Shown piece after piece: positions 42,719 to 51,301 of a stretch of DNA of 64,000 bases. Below the pieces are notes generated by a model, which was given only the letters and a program-made list of their open reading frames with translations, did not search any database and had not been told where the DNA came from. Both the position numbers and the translations under genes were made by a program. This DNA is from Mycobacterium cookii. GTDB lineage: Bacteria > Actinomycetota > Actinomycetes > Mycobacteriales > Mycobacteriaceae. Where the stretch lies: positions 806,001 through 870,000 of the forward strand of contig NZ_AP022569.1 in the NCBI RefSeq assembly GCF_010727945.1. Direction: 5' to 3'. Position 1 is the stretch's first letter. Each line of letters begins with the position of its first letter.

Positions 42719-43575
42719 TGGCCATCGACCACACCGCAAACGTGACAACGCCCAGACACCGTCAGGCAGCGCAGGATTCACCGCTGCCGTCCCCCCTGCG
42801 AATCGGGTTGTCGCGGGTCGTGCCCGAGTTGAAGATGTTCTACCGTCGACCCGAGCAGGTCGCTCTGACGTTTTCGATGCCCGCGGTGATCAGCCTGCTG
42901 CTGGGTTCGATCTTCTCGGCGAAACTCCCGCACAGCACCACCAGCACCGGCGCGGTGATCGGGGCCAGCATGCTCGCCTACGGCATTCTGTCCACGTCAT
43001 TCATCAACCTCGGCATCGGCATCGCCGGCGACCGCGACACCGGCGCGCTGCGGCGACTTCGCGGAACGCCGACGACAGCATCGTCGTATTTCATCGGAAA
43101 AATTTTGCTCGTCGCGGTGGTCAGTTTCGCCGAAGCGATCGTGCTGGTGTCGGCGGGGATCTTGGTGTTCAAACTTCGGCTGCCGTCAAGCCTTTTCGGG
43201 TGGTTCACGCTGACGTGGGTATTTCTGCTCGGGGTGGTCAGTTGCTCACTGCTGGGCGTTTTCATCAGCAACTTCGCGAGCAACGCCGTGTCGGCCGCCG
43301 TCATCACCAACGGCCCAGCGGTCGGGTTGCAGTTCATCTCCGGCACCTATGTGCCGCTGATGGCGTTGCCGTCGTGGATGTTGACTCTCGGCTCCATCTT
43401 TCCGGTCAAATGGATGGCCCAGGGGTTCCGGTCGGTGCTGCTGCCACCGGACATGGTCGCCTTCGAACCGGCTGGGAGCTGGGAGCATTGGCGAATATTT
43501 CTCGTGCTGACGGCGTGGAGCATTGGCGGCCTGATCGCCTGTATGGCCGTCTTCCGGTGGTCGGACACCAAGTGA
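42718..43575 (+). CDS. ABC-2 type permease, DrrB-like
   Basis: The 285-residue permease has six hydrophobic helices (for example VALTFSMPAVISLLLGSIF, ASMLAYGILSTSFINLGIGI, FGWFTLTWVFLLGVVSCSLL) after a cytosolic N-terminus, and the ABC-2 signature region RDTGALRRLRGTPTTASSYF. It pairs with the DrrA-like ATPase (TGATG). The gene ends one base from the convergent oxidase gene, so no terminator space exists and transcripts must overlap. Confidence 0.92.
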   Translation: MAIDHTANVTTPRHRQAAQDSPLPSPLRIGLSRVVPELKMFYRRPEQVALTFSMPAVISLLLGSIFSAKLPHSTTSTGAVIGASMLAYGILSTSFINLGIGIAGDRDTGALRRLRGTPTTASSYFIGKILLVAVVSFAEAIVLVSAGILVFKLRLPSSLFGWFTLTWVFLLGVVSCSLLGVFISNFASNAVSAAVITNGPAVGLQFISGTYVPLMALPSWMLTLGSIFPVKWMAQGFRSVLLPPDMVAFEPAGSWEHWRIFLVLTAWSIGGLIACMAVFRWSDTK

Positions 43576-43576
43576 C

Positions 43577-44821
43577 TCAGGTCGCCAGAATCTGTTCGGC
43601 GGTCCGACGACCGCTGACCAGCGCGCCCTGAATCGAGGCGGTGTCACGGTGGTCGCCGCACCACCACAGCCCGTCGCCGAGTCGCACCGGTCGTCTCGCC
43701 CGCAACGGCGGCGGCTGCGCCGGCAACGCATGAGGAATCACGTTGCGGATCAACGGCTTCCAATTGCGCGAGTCGATGCCCATGATGGCACCCGCGTGCT
43801 GTCGCGTGACGGCCTCCGGCGGTGCCGCACCCGAGGAGTCCAGCAGTGCCGACGCGGCGATCAGATGACGTCCGGGCGGCGCATAGCTGGGTGCCGCCTT
43901 GCTGATGACGGCGGTATTCAGCACCGGGCCGGCGGGGTCGGCGCGACCGTCGACCCAGAGCATCGGCGGAGTCGTCGGGATGTCGTCGCTCGCCCACCAG
44001 TCCGTGACGACTCCGTGCGTGGCGGGCTGCGCCGACCCGGTCAGCGTGGCGGCATCGACGGGACCCGCGGCGACCACGACGTTCGGCGCGTGCGTGACGC
44101 CGTCGGAGCCCCACACGTCCCAGCCGTCGGCGCTGCGTTCGATGCGAGTCACCGGATAATTCAAGGCAATCCGGTCGTCCAGCGGCGCCGCCAGCTGACG
44201 CGGCAGGGCCTGCATGCCTTCGGCCGGCAATGCCGGAACGCCGCGCAGAAACATCCGGGCCAGCAGCAGGCTGAACGCATTGGACGTGCTGCCGGTGTCC
44301 TCGAGCAGCACGCCGGCGAGGAACCGGTCCACGACGCGGCGCACCTCGCCGCGGACCCGGGCTCGATCCAACGCCGCGGCGAGAGTCGTGTCGGGCCGCT
44401 CCGGCGATGTGAGTCTGCCCGGCCGCAGCGCGGCAATCCCCCAGCGGGACAGCGCGAGAACGTCCGTCGGCCTGATGCCACCGCCGATGAGCATGGCGGG
44501 CACCCGCAAGGGTTCGCGAAGCGGATGCGCCCATATCGCGGCGCTGCGCTCCCGCCGCACCGCAACCCCGGCTCCGAAGGGCTTGAGACCGAGAGCGGGG
44601 ATATCGACAGCTCGGCGTAGCTCCGGATAGGCCGAGTTCAGCACCTGAAAGCCTCTGTCGCACAGAAAGCCGTCGATGGCATCGGTGCGAACGCGCCCTC
44701 CGACGTCGTCACCCAACTCGAGCACTCGCACCTCGCGGCCCGCCGCCGCCAACACGCCCGCGCACCGCAGGCCGGCCAGGCCGGCACCGATTACGAGCAC
44801 GTCAGCGTCGTCGCTCACCAT
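43577..44821 (-). CDS. FAD-dependent amine oxidase/phytoene desaturase-like oxidoreductase
   Basis: The 414-residue flavoprotein has VIGAGLAGLRCAGVLAAAGREV and VLELGDDVGGRVRTD (FAD-binding, about 7-45), CDRGFQVLNSAYPELRRA, and the C-terminal FAD segment LWWCGDHRDTASIQGALVSGRR. These are typical of the NAD(P)/FAD-dependent phytoene-desaturase/amine-oxidase group. It may modify a polyene, carotenoid or the polyketide. The gene lies on the opposite strand, beside the MarR gene, five bases downstream of it. Confidence 0.88.
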   Translation of the reverse strand: MVSDDADVLVIGAGLAGLRCAGVLAAAGREVRVLELGDDVGGRVRTDAIDGFLCDRGFQVLNSAYPELRRAVDIPALGLKPFGAGVAVRRERSAAIWAHPLREPLRVPAMLIGGGIRPTDVLALSRWGIAALRPGRLTSPERPDTTLAAALDRARVRGEVRRVVDRFLAGVLLEDTGSTSNAFSLLLARMFLRGVPALPAEGMQALPRQLAAPLDDRIALNYPVTRIERSADGWDVWGSDGVTHAPNVVVAAGPVDAATLTGSAQPATHGVVTDWWASDDIPTTPPMLWVDGRADPAGPVLNTAVISKAAPSYAPPGRHLIAASALLDSSGAAPPEAVTRQHAGAIMGIDSRNWKPLIRNVIPHALPAQPPPLRARRPVRLGDGLWWCGDHRDTASIQGALVSGRRTAEQILAT

Positions 44822-44825
44822 GACC

Positions 44826-45380
44826 TCAACGCCCTTCGGTGGAATGCCCGTTGTCGGAGCGGGCGTCCTGGGCAGACCGTCCGGAGGCCGTCTGCAGCTC
44901 GTCTTCGAACGCCGACATTGCGTCGTTCATCGCCATCAGTACCCGGTGGGTAGCCAGCAGCTCGTCGTCGGACAGCTCGGCGACCGCCGAGTGCAGGTGA
45001 GCGCCGAGCGGACCGAAAAACTCCCGGCCCAGCACTCTGGCGCCATCCTCCATGCGCAGCAACGATTTTCGCCGGTCGGAGGGGTCGGTTTCGCGCCGAA
45101 TGTGTCCTGCGCTCATCACCCGGTCGACCAGGTATGTGATCGCGGCATTGGAGATGTCCATCCGCTCGCGCAGTTGGCTCGAGTTCAGCGGCTCTCCCGC
45201 GGTTTCGGCGACCATGATGTGCAGCAACGCCCGAAGATCGCTGTTGTGCAGATGGTGCTGGCGCGCGAAGTGCCGGCCGAGGCGATCCGACCCGGCCGTC
45301 ATCGCGCGCAGATCCGCGCCCATCAAGTTCTCGAGTTCTGCTCGACTCGGCGGTGCGCTATGAGCTTCGCGCTCGGCCAT
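44826..45380 (-). CDS. MarR-family transcriptional regulator
   Basis: The 184-residue protein has a MarR winged helix: SDLRALLHIMVAETAGEPLN, SSQLRERMDISNAAITYLVDRV and the wing GHIRRETDPSDRRKSLLRM with the conserved DxRxK. The C-terminus is a charged 25-residue tail. It is cotranscribed with the oxidase gene and stands at the edge of the polyketide locus. The palindrome at 34462-34484 is its likely target. Its own promoter would have to lie within or before the C39-like gene, since only 24 bases separate them. Confidence 0.9.
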   Translation of the reverse strand: MAEREAHSAPPSRAELENLMGADLRAMTAGSDRLGRHFARQHHLHNSDLRALLHIMVAETAGEPLNSSQLRERMDISNAAITYLVDRVMSAGHIRRETDPSDRRKSLLRMEDGARVLGREFFGPLGAHLHSAVAELSDDELLATHRVLMAMNDAMSAFEDELQTASGRSAQDARSDNGHSTEGR

Positions 45381-45404
45381 GTGCCCGATTCCCCCTCGGC
45401 GGTT

Positions 45405-46094
45405 TCACCTCAACAATGACACGCCTCGCGTCGTCACCACTGCCGAGTTGTGATTAGTGGCCCAGGCCTGCTCGAACGTGGCAGTGGGAACGCGCTCGTC
45501 TCGGCCGCTGCTGATGCCGCTGTCGTTGAGGTGTACCACACCCGGTCTGGGTTCGATGCCGGTGACCACCACAAAGTGGTTCCCGACGTCCCGTTTTCCG
45601 GCGCGGTTCCAGATGGTTTCGGCGTTGAGTATGACGATGACACCGCGCTTTTCGGCCAGATCCTGCTCGAGCGCGCCGATGGTGGTCTGCACGTTGTCGG
45701 CTTGGACGCGATAGTGCGCCAATAGCACCGGCAGGTCTCTGATGTCGGTCCCGGGGGAAAGGCTCCAGATCGGTCCGGGATGTGCTGTGCTCGGCATGCT
45801 TTCGGCCAGGGCGATCATCTGCTGCTCGGTGGGCTGGTCGCCGGTGATCTGGCCCACGACAACGGCCACCGCCATTTCGCCACAATCGGAAGTGTGTTGC
45901 TGGCGCCAATACGACGCGGCGGATGAAGGGTCCCCGTACGCGGCGACGTCGTGGTTTGTGCTCGCTTCAAGGATGTGACGGTCAGGGGTCGCGTGCACCG
46001 CCCCGGTCGACGTGACGGCGGCAGCACACAACAGCGCAACGATCTGTGCGGTGCGCGCTGCCGCGCCGATCGCCTGTCTCGCTGTGCTCGTCAT
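45405..46094 (-). CDS. Secreted C39-like cysteine peptidase
   Basis: The 229-residue protein has a signal peptide (about 1-36: TAQIVALLCAAAVTSTGAV, cleavage near VHATP) and a papain-like C39 domain. This has Cys in QHTSDCGEMAVAVV, a helical segment QPTEQQMIALAES, His in VGNHFVVVTGIE and VHLNDSG. Double-Gly leader peptidases of this fold act with ABC exporters, but this one is free and exported, so the substrate is unknown. ATG at 46094 begins a good signal peptide; the frame remains open upstream without a site. Confidence 0.8.
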   Translation of the reverse strand: MTSTARQAIGAAARTAQIVALLCAAAVTSTGAVHATPDRHILEASTNHDVAAYGDPSSAASYWRQQHTSDCGEMAVAVVVGQITGDQPTEQQMIALAESMPSTAHPGPIWSLSPGTDIRDLPVLLAHYRVQADNVQTTIGALEQDLAEKRGVIVILNAETIWNRAGKRDVGNHFVVVTGIEPRPGVVHLNDSGISSGRDERVPTATFEQAWATNHNSAVVTTRGVSLLR

Positions 46095-46411
46095 GGGCGC
46101 CCTCGCTCGAGCCGCCACAGCGGCATGGTTGGCATATTCGGGACGGGCTCCGATGGCCGTACACACAATCGTCCGGGGAGACCTCGCGAAATCGCCGCAA
46201 CGCCACGCGGAGATTGCCCTGAGTGCGCTGGCTTGGATGCCGGCGAAAAGGGGAACCCGCACCCACGATGTACCTGATGCGCGGCCAGTCGAGCGGGATG
46301 ACCAGGGACGACGCTTCCCGCAAACGCTGGCCGCGACCGCTCGGTAAGTGGTTTTCTTTATAGAACGACGCTGACCGGCGAGGGCAGCGGCAGCCGGCCG
46401 GCCCAGAGAAC
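46095..46411. other. Divergent intergenic region, no gene seen
   Basis: These 317 bases separate the C39-like gene (minus) from the large kinase (plus) and must hold both promoters. An AT-richer stretch near 46346-46362 (TTTTCTTTATAG) is the best promoter candidate. Open frames here on both strands are extensions or shadows without ribosome sites. Confidence 0.5.
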
Positions 46412-49400
46412 GTGAAAGGGATGTCAGTGGTCTTCCGCGCAGACCAGGAGATCGGACGCGATCTCGCCGCTGTCGACTGGAAGTCAACCCCGCTGGGGCC
46501 CGTCGAGGGGTGGCCCCAAAGCCTTCGCACGGCCGTCGACATCCTGCTGTCGTCACGGTTTGCCATGTGGATGGCGTGGGGCCCGGAGCTGACGTTCTTC
46601 TGCAACGCCGCGTATCGCCGTGACACGCTCGGCCTGAAATACCCGTGGGCGCTCGGCCGTCCGGCCAGCGAGGTGTGGTCCGAGATCTGGTTCGACGTCA
46701 GTCCTCGGATCGAGCACGTCCTGTCGACCGGCGAGGCGACTTGGGACGAGGCCCTGATGCTGCTGCTGGAGCGGTCCGGCTACAGCGAGGAGTCGTATCA
46801 CACGTTCTCCTATAGCCCGCTGCGCGACGACGCCGCGGCCGTGGTCGGCATGCTGTGCGTGGTCAGCGAGGACACCGACCGGGTGATCGCCGAGCGGCGG
46901 ATGGCGACGCTGCGCGACCTCGGGTCCGATCCCAGCGTGGCGCGCACCGAGCGGCAGATGCTGGACTTTGCGTCCGGACAGCTTGCCGCCAATCCGTACG
47001 ACCTGCCGTTCACCCTGACCTATCTGTTCGGCGAGGACGGCGACGCACATTTGGCGGGCGTCAGCGGCATCTCGCGCGAGCATCCGGCCGCGCCCGAGAC
47101 ACTTCCGAGCGACGGTGCCGCGGTGTGGCCCGTCCTGAAGGCCTCGCGCGGTGAGACCGAGCTGATCGAAGCCGACGCTCTACCTCTGGATCTGCCCACA
47201 GGTGCCTGGCGCGAGCCGCCCACGCAGGCGCTGGTGGTGCCGCTGCTGCAGCAGGGCAGCGCGTCACTCGGATTGTTGGTGGCCGGGCTGAACCGGCACC
47301 GCCGCTTCGACGACGATTACCTGGGCTTCATCGAGTTGGTGGCCGGACACGTCGCGTCGTTAGTGAGCAGCGCACGCAGCTTCCGGGCGCAGCAGCAGCG
47401 CGCCGAGTCACTGGCCGAACTCGACCGCGCCAAGACCACGTTCTTCTCGAATATCAGCCACGAGTTCCGCACCCCGTTGACGCTGATCCTCGGGCCGGTC
47501 GACGAACTTCGCGCCCGGACCGTCGGCGTCGACGAGCAGGCGCGCGCGGAGCTGGAGCTCATCCACCGCAACGGCTTGCGGCTGACCAAGCTGGTCAACA
47601 CCCTGCTGGACTTCTCCCGCATCCAAGCCGGGCGCATGCAGGCACGCTTCGAGCCCGCCGACTTGCCGTCGGTCACCGCCGAGCTGGCCAGCGTCTTCCG
47701 CTCGGCGATCGACCGGGCCGGATTGATGTTCACCGTGGACTGCCCGCCGTTGGACGAGCCGGTGTATCTGGATCGCGAGATGTGGGAGAAGGTCATGCTC
47801 AACCTGCTCTCCAACGCGCTGAAGTTCACCTTCGACGGCTCGATCACGGTCGAGGTCGGACGCGACGACACCGCCGCGATCGTCACGGTACGTGACACCG
47901 GGATCGGCATTCCCGCCGCCGAGATACCGCGGCTGTTCGAGCGGTTTCACCGGGTCGAGACAATCCGCGCCCGGTCCACGGAGGGCAGCGGAATCGGGCT
48001 GGCGCTGGTCAAAGAACTCGTCGGCTTGCACGGCGGCACGATCACCGCCGACAGCGAGGAAGGTGCAGGCTCGACGTTCACTGTGCGGCTGCCCTTCGGT
48101 GCGGCCCATCTACCGGTCGACGAGCTTGCCCCGGCGCCGGCAGCTCGCGCGACCTCCGGCACTGTTGCCAACCCTTACCTGCAGGAGGCGTTGCGCTGGC
48201 TGCCGTCCGAGGCCGATTCTGTGTCGCCCGACGACAGCACCGCACCGATGATCCCGGCCGACGGTGACGGCGAACGGCCGCGGGTGCTGGTGGCCGACGA
48301 CAACGCCGACATGCGCGAATACCTGACCAGTCTGATGCGGACGTCCGGCTACCAGGTCAGCGAAGCCACCGACGGCCGGCAGGCGCTCGACGCGATCCGC
48401 GCCGAAATGCCCGACCTCGTCATCAGCGACGTCATGATGCCCGGTATGGACGGCCTCCAGTTGGTCGCGGCGCTTCGCGAGGATCCGCAGGTCGCCGCCG
48501 TGCCGGTGCTGCTGTTGTCCGCGCGTGCCGGTCAGGAAGCGTCCATCGAAGGCATGCTGGCCGGCGCCGACGATTACCTGGTCAAACCATTCGCGGCCGC
48601 GGAGCTGCTGGCCAGGGTGCGCGCCAATATCGAACTCGCCCGGCTTCGCACTCATCAGGCCCGCTGGCGCACCGCCTTGTTGAACTCACTGCAAGAGGCG
48701 TTCTTCGTGTGTGACGAACACGGCGCCGTCATCGAAATGAACAGCGCGTTCAGCGAGATCCTCGGCTACGGCCGCGAACACCTGCCGTATCCGGCCACGC
48801 ACCCGTGGTGGCCGGACGCCGACACCGACCCCGAGGCCCATCATCTGGTCGAAGTGGCGTTCGAGCAGATGCTGGGAAGCACCCATGGGGAATTCACCGT
48901 CCCGGTCAATCATCGCGACGGGCACCGGGTGTGGGTCGCAGCCAACTTCAGCCACGCCCAAGATCCCGACTCGGGGCGACCGGTCATGGTCGGCACCATG
49001 CGGGACGTCACCGCCGAGCACTATCTCGTGCAGCGTCAGAGCGCCCTGGCCGCACTGAATCAACAACTGGCACAAGCCGATACGGTCGACAGCGCCCTGC
49101 GCGGAGCGGCCGAGGAGCTGCGCCGGGTCTGGCAGGCCCGGCGCGTTCTCGCCGTTACGTTCAGCGAGGCCGCCGCCCCCGAAGTGATCTGCGCGGGGGA
49201 TCCCGTCGGATGGGCCGAGCTGTTGCCGCGGGAGCAGCAGCTGATCGCGTCGCTGCGAGCCGCCGACCTGCTGACCACCCTGACCGACGAGGCGGGCGCG
49301 GCAGGGATCGCGCTGCGCCACCCGGGCGGAGTACTGGTCATCTGGGTCGAACTCGCTGAGCAGCGGCCGTTCAGCACCGAAGACCACACGCTGCTCACGG

Positions 49401-50533
49401 TGCTGGCCGGACGCCTAGGCCAGGGCCTGCAGCGGGTCTACGAGGTGGACGCGCAACGCGAAACCGCTGTGGCGCTGCAGCATGCGATGCTCGGGCCCGA
49501 GACGCTGCCCGGAGGATTCGCCGTGCGCTACCACCCCGCGAGCCTGCCGCTGCAGGTCGGGGGGGACTGGTACGACGTCGTCAAGCTCGACCACGGCCGC
49601 GTCGCATTGATCGTCGGCGACTGCGTCGGTCATGGTTTGGCCGCCGCCACGGTGATGGGTCAGCTGCGGAGCGCCTGCCGGGCGTTGCTGCTGGAGAAAT
49701 CCAGTCCCCGCGCTGTGCTTGCCGGGCTGGACCGTTTCGCCGCGCGGTTGCCCGGCGCCGGCTGTACCACGGCGTTCTGCGCCGTGCTCACCCTGGCCAC
49801 CGGCGAACTGGTGTACTCGAGCGCCGGCCATCCGCCGGCCATCATCGTGCACGCCGACGGCACCACCGGGATGCTCGACGGCGGACAGGGCTTTCCCCTG
49901 ACGGTTCGCCCAAATCAGCCCAGGCCCGAGGCTCACGCCACAATGGCGCCCCGCTCGACACTGCTGCTCTACACCGACGGTTTGGTCGAACGTCGCGGCA
50001 ACTCCATCGAGGACGGCATGGCCCGCGCCGCCGGCCTCGTCGGCAACGGCCGCTCGAGCGAGTTGGACGACGTGGCAAACAAGTTGATGTCTGAGCTCGA
50101 GCCCACCGGCGGCTATCCCGACGACGTCGCCATCCTGCTCTATCGGCAGCCGGCTCCGCTGGAGATGGACTTCACCGCCGACGTGCGCCATCTCGCCCCG
50201 AGCCGCGCTGCGTTGAGAACGTGGCTCACCCAGGCCGGTGTCGAGCCGGATCAGGTTCAGGACATGCTCATCGCCACCGGCGAAGCCGTCGCCAATGCGA
50301 TCGAACACGGTCACCGCGGCCATCCCGAGGGCACCATCTCGCTGCGTGCGTCCGCCGTCGCCGACGGGCTCCAGGTCAGCGTCGTCGACACCGGCGTCTG
50401 GAAGACACCGCGCCACGTGCCCAGCGACTACCGGGGTCGCGGCATTTCGCTCATGCGATGTCTGGTGCAGGACTTGAGCATCCATTCCAATGACGCGGGT
50501 ACTACAGTTCACATGTACGCAAGGATCCCGTAA
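46412..50533 (+). CDS. Hybrid histidine kinase-receiver-PAS-GAF-PP2C phosphatase-anti-sigma kinase protein
   Basis: The 1373-residue cytosolic protein has, in order: PAS-like sensor (about 30-150), GAF (165-345), HisKA with His about 350 in FFSNISHEFRTPL, HATPase_c (460-575; NALKF, DTGIGI, GSGIGLAL), receiver (630-745; Asp about 673 in ISDVMMPGMDG), PAS (755-870), GAF (880-1015), SpoIIE-type PP2C (1030-1235; GGDWYDVV, GDCVGHG, YPDDVAILL) and RsbW-like HATPase (1240-1372; GEAVANAIEHGH). It joins a two-component relay with the phosphatase and kinase of a sigma-factor partner switch. The start GTG is weakly supported; ATG 46421 is an alternative. Confidence 0.93.
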   Translation: MKGMSVVFRADQEIGRDLAAVDWKSTPLGPVEGWPQSLRTAVDILLSSRFAMWMAWGPELTFFCNAAYRRDTLGLKYPWALGRPASEVWSEIWFDVSPRIEHVLSTGEATWDEALMLLLERSGYSEESYHTFSYSPLRDDAAAVVGMLCVVSEDTDRVIAERRMATLRDLGSDPSVARTERQMLDFASGQLAANPYDLPFTLTYLFGEDGDAHLAGVSGISREHPAAPETLPSDGAAVWPVLKASRGETELIEADALPLDLPTGAWREPPTQALVVPLLQQGSASLGLLVAGLNRHRRFDDDYLGFIELVAGHVASLVSSARSFRAQQQRAESLAELDRAKTTFFSNISHEFRTPLTLILGPVDELRARTVGVDEQARAELELIHRNGLRLTKLVNTLLDFSRIQAGRMQARFEPADLPSVTAELASVFRSAIDRAGLMFTVDCPPLDEPVYLDREMWEKVMLNLLSNALKFTFDGSITVEVGRDDTAAIVTVRDTGIGIPAAEIPRLFERFHRVETIRARSTEGSGIGLALVKELVGLHGGTITADSEEGAGSTFTVRLPFGAAHLPVDELAPAPAARATSGTVANPYLQEALRWLPSEADSVSPDDSTAPMIPADGDGERPRVLVADDNADMREYLTSLMRTSGYQVSEATDGRQALDAIRAEMPDLVISDVMMPGMDGLQLVAALREDPQVAAVPVLLLSARAGQEASIEGMLAGADDYLVKPFAAAELLARVRANIELARLRTHQARWRTALLNSLQEAFFVCDEHGAVIEMNSAFSEILGYGREHLPYPATHPWWPDADTDPEAHHLVEVAFEQMLGSTHGEFTVPVNHRDGHRVWVAANFSHAQDPDSGRPVMVGTMRDVTAEHYLVQRQSALAALNQQLAQADTVDSALRGAAEELRRVWQARRVLAVTFSEAAAPEVICAGDPVGWAELLPREQQLIASLRAADLLTTLTDEAGAAGIALRHPGGVLVIWVELAEQRPFSTEDHTLLTVLAGRLGQGLQRVYEVDAQRETAVALQHAMLGPETLPGGFAVRYHPASLPLQVGGDWYDVVKLDHGRVALIVGDCVGHGLAAATVMGQLRSACRALLLEKSSPRAVLAGLDRFAARLPGAGCTTAFCAVLTLATGELVYSSAGHPPAIIVHADGTTGMLDGGQGFPLTVRPNQPRPEAHATMAPRSTLLLYTDGLVERRGNSIEDGMARAAGLVGNGRSSELDDVANKLMSELEPTGGYPDDVAILLYRQPAPLEMDFTADVRHLAPSRAALRTWLTQAGVEPDQVQDMLIATGEAVANAIEHGHRGHPEGTISLRASAVADGLQVSVVDTGVWKTPRHVPSDYRGRGISLMRCLVQDLSIHSNDAGTTVHMYARIP

Positions 50534-50874
50534 TGATGACCCCGCTCACCCTTGAAACGGACCGTGGCGCCGATGGGACGCCACGGGTCATTGCGGCGGG
50601 CGAAATCGACACCAGCAACATCCATGTCTTCACCGAGGCGCTGACCAGCGCCACCAACGGCACCCGCGGACCGATCACCGTCGACATGAGCGCGGTCAAA
50701 TACCTCGACAGCGCGGGCATCAATGTACTTTTCAAGCACGCCGACGAGATTGATCGCCTGCACCTCATCGTCCACCCATTCCTCATGCGGGTCCTGACGA
50801 TCACCGGGCTCAGCGAGATCGCCACGGTTCAACCGGCGCCTACGCCGGACGGCGGCGGTTCGACGCCGGCCTGA
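50533..50874 (+). CDS. STAS-domain anti-sigma factor antagonist
   Basis: The 113-residue STAS protein has VIAAGEIDTSNIHVFTEAL, then VDMSAVKYLDSAGINVLFKH, with the phosphorylatable Ser in LDSAG. It is the expected substrate of the RsbW-like kinase and SpoIIE-like phosphatase ends of the preceding giant protein. Its ATG shares a base with that gene's TAA (TAATG). Dephospho-STAS would bind an anti-sigma factor and free a sigma factor of the SigF/SigB type; none is encoded in the window. Confidence 0.92.
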   Translation: MMTPLTLETDRGADGTPRVIAAGEIDTSNIHVFTEALTSATNGTRGPITVDMSAVKYLDSAGINVLFKHADEIDRLHLIVHPFLMRVLTITGLSEIATVQPAPTPDGGGSTPA

Positions 50875-50882
50875 CGCGTAGC

Positions 50883-51203
50883 TCAGTGATGGTCGAGATG
50901 CTGTGCGGCATTACAGATTCCGTCAGGCGGCATGTCCAGGCGGTCGGTGATCGAGTGGCGCCTTTCCGGTTTGGCGGCAGGTTCACCCCAGTAGTCGGTG
51001 ACCGTGGTGGCACAGCCGTCGCGTAACTCCGCGATGCTGACGTTGCGGTACAGGCGTCCGTCGCCGTAGTTGCAACTCCATCCGACGACGATCACGTCGA
51101 CGGGCCGCAGGCGGCGACCGACTCCCAGCGTCAGATCGGGGAAGGGCTCCTCGACGTGGCCGATCAGGTCACGGCCGTATGGACCTCGCCCATTTGCGGC
51201 CAT
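50883..51203 (-). pseudogene. SnoaL/NTF2-like gene remnant, N-terminus lost and frameshifted
   Basis: The readable 106 residues cover the C-terminal part of a SnoaL-like domain: RDLIGHVEEPFPDL, NYGDGRLYRNVSIAELRDG and TVTDYWGEP. Just upstream, in another frame, QWPQMGE (about 51186-51206) matches the family's EWPQSGE motif that should directly precede GRDLI. A single missing base near 51180-51190 would join them. No family-like N-terminus (about 30 residues) is found further up. A short functional form starting at the ATG is possible but would lack the first helix. Confidence 0.6.
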
Positions 51204-51301
51204 TGGCGCCGGCAGTCAGGATCGACACCTGTACCAGGGACGTGTCGCGTCGTAGCATTTTCCACGGTGCTGCACGCCCCCTGAAGAAGCCAGGTGAGCC
51301 C

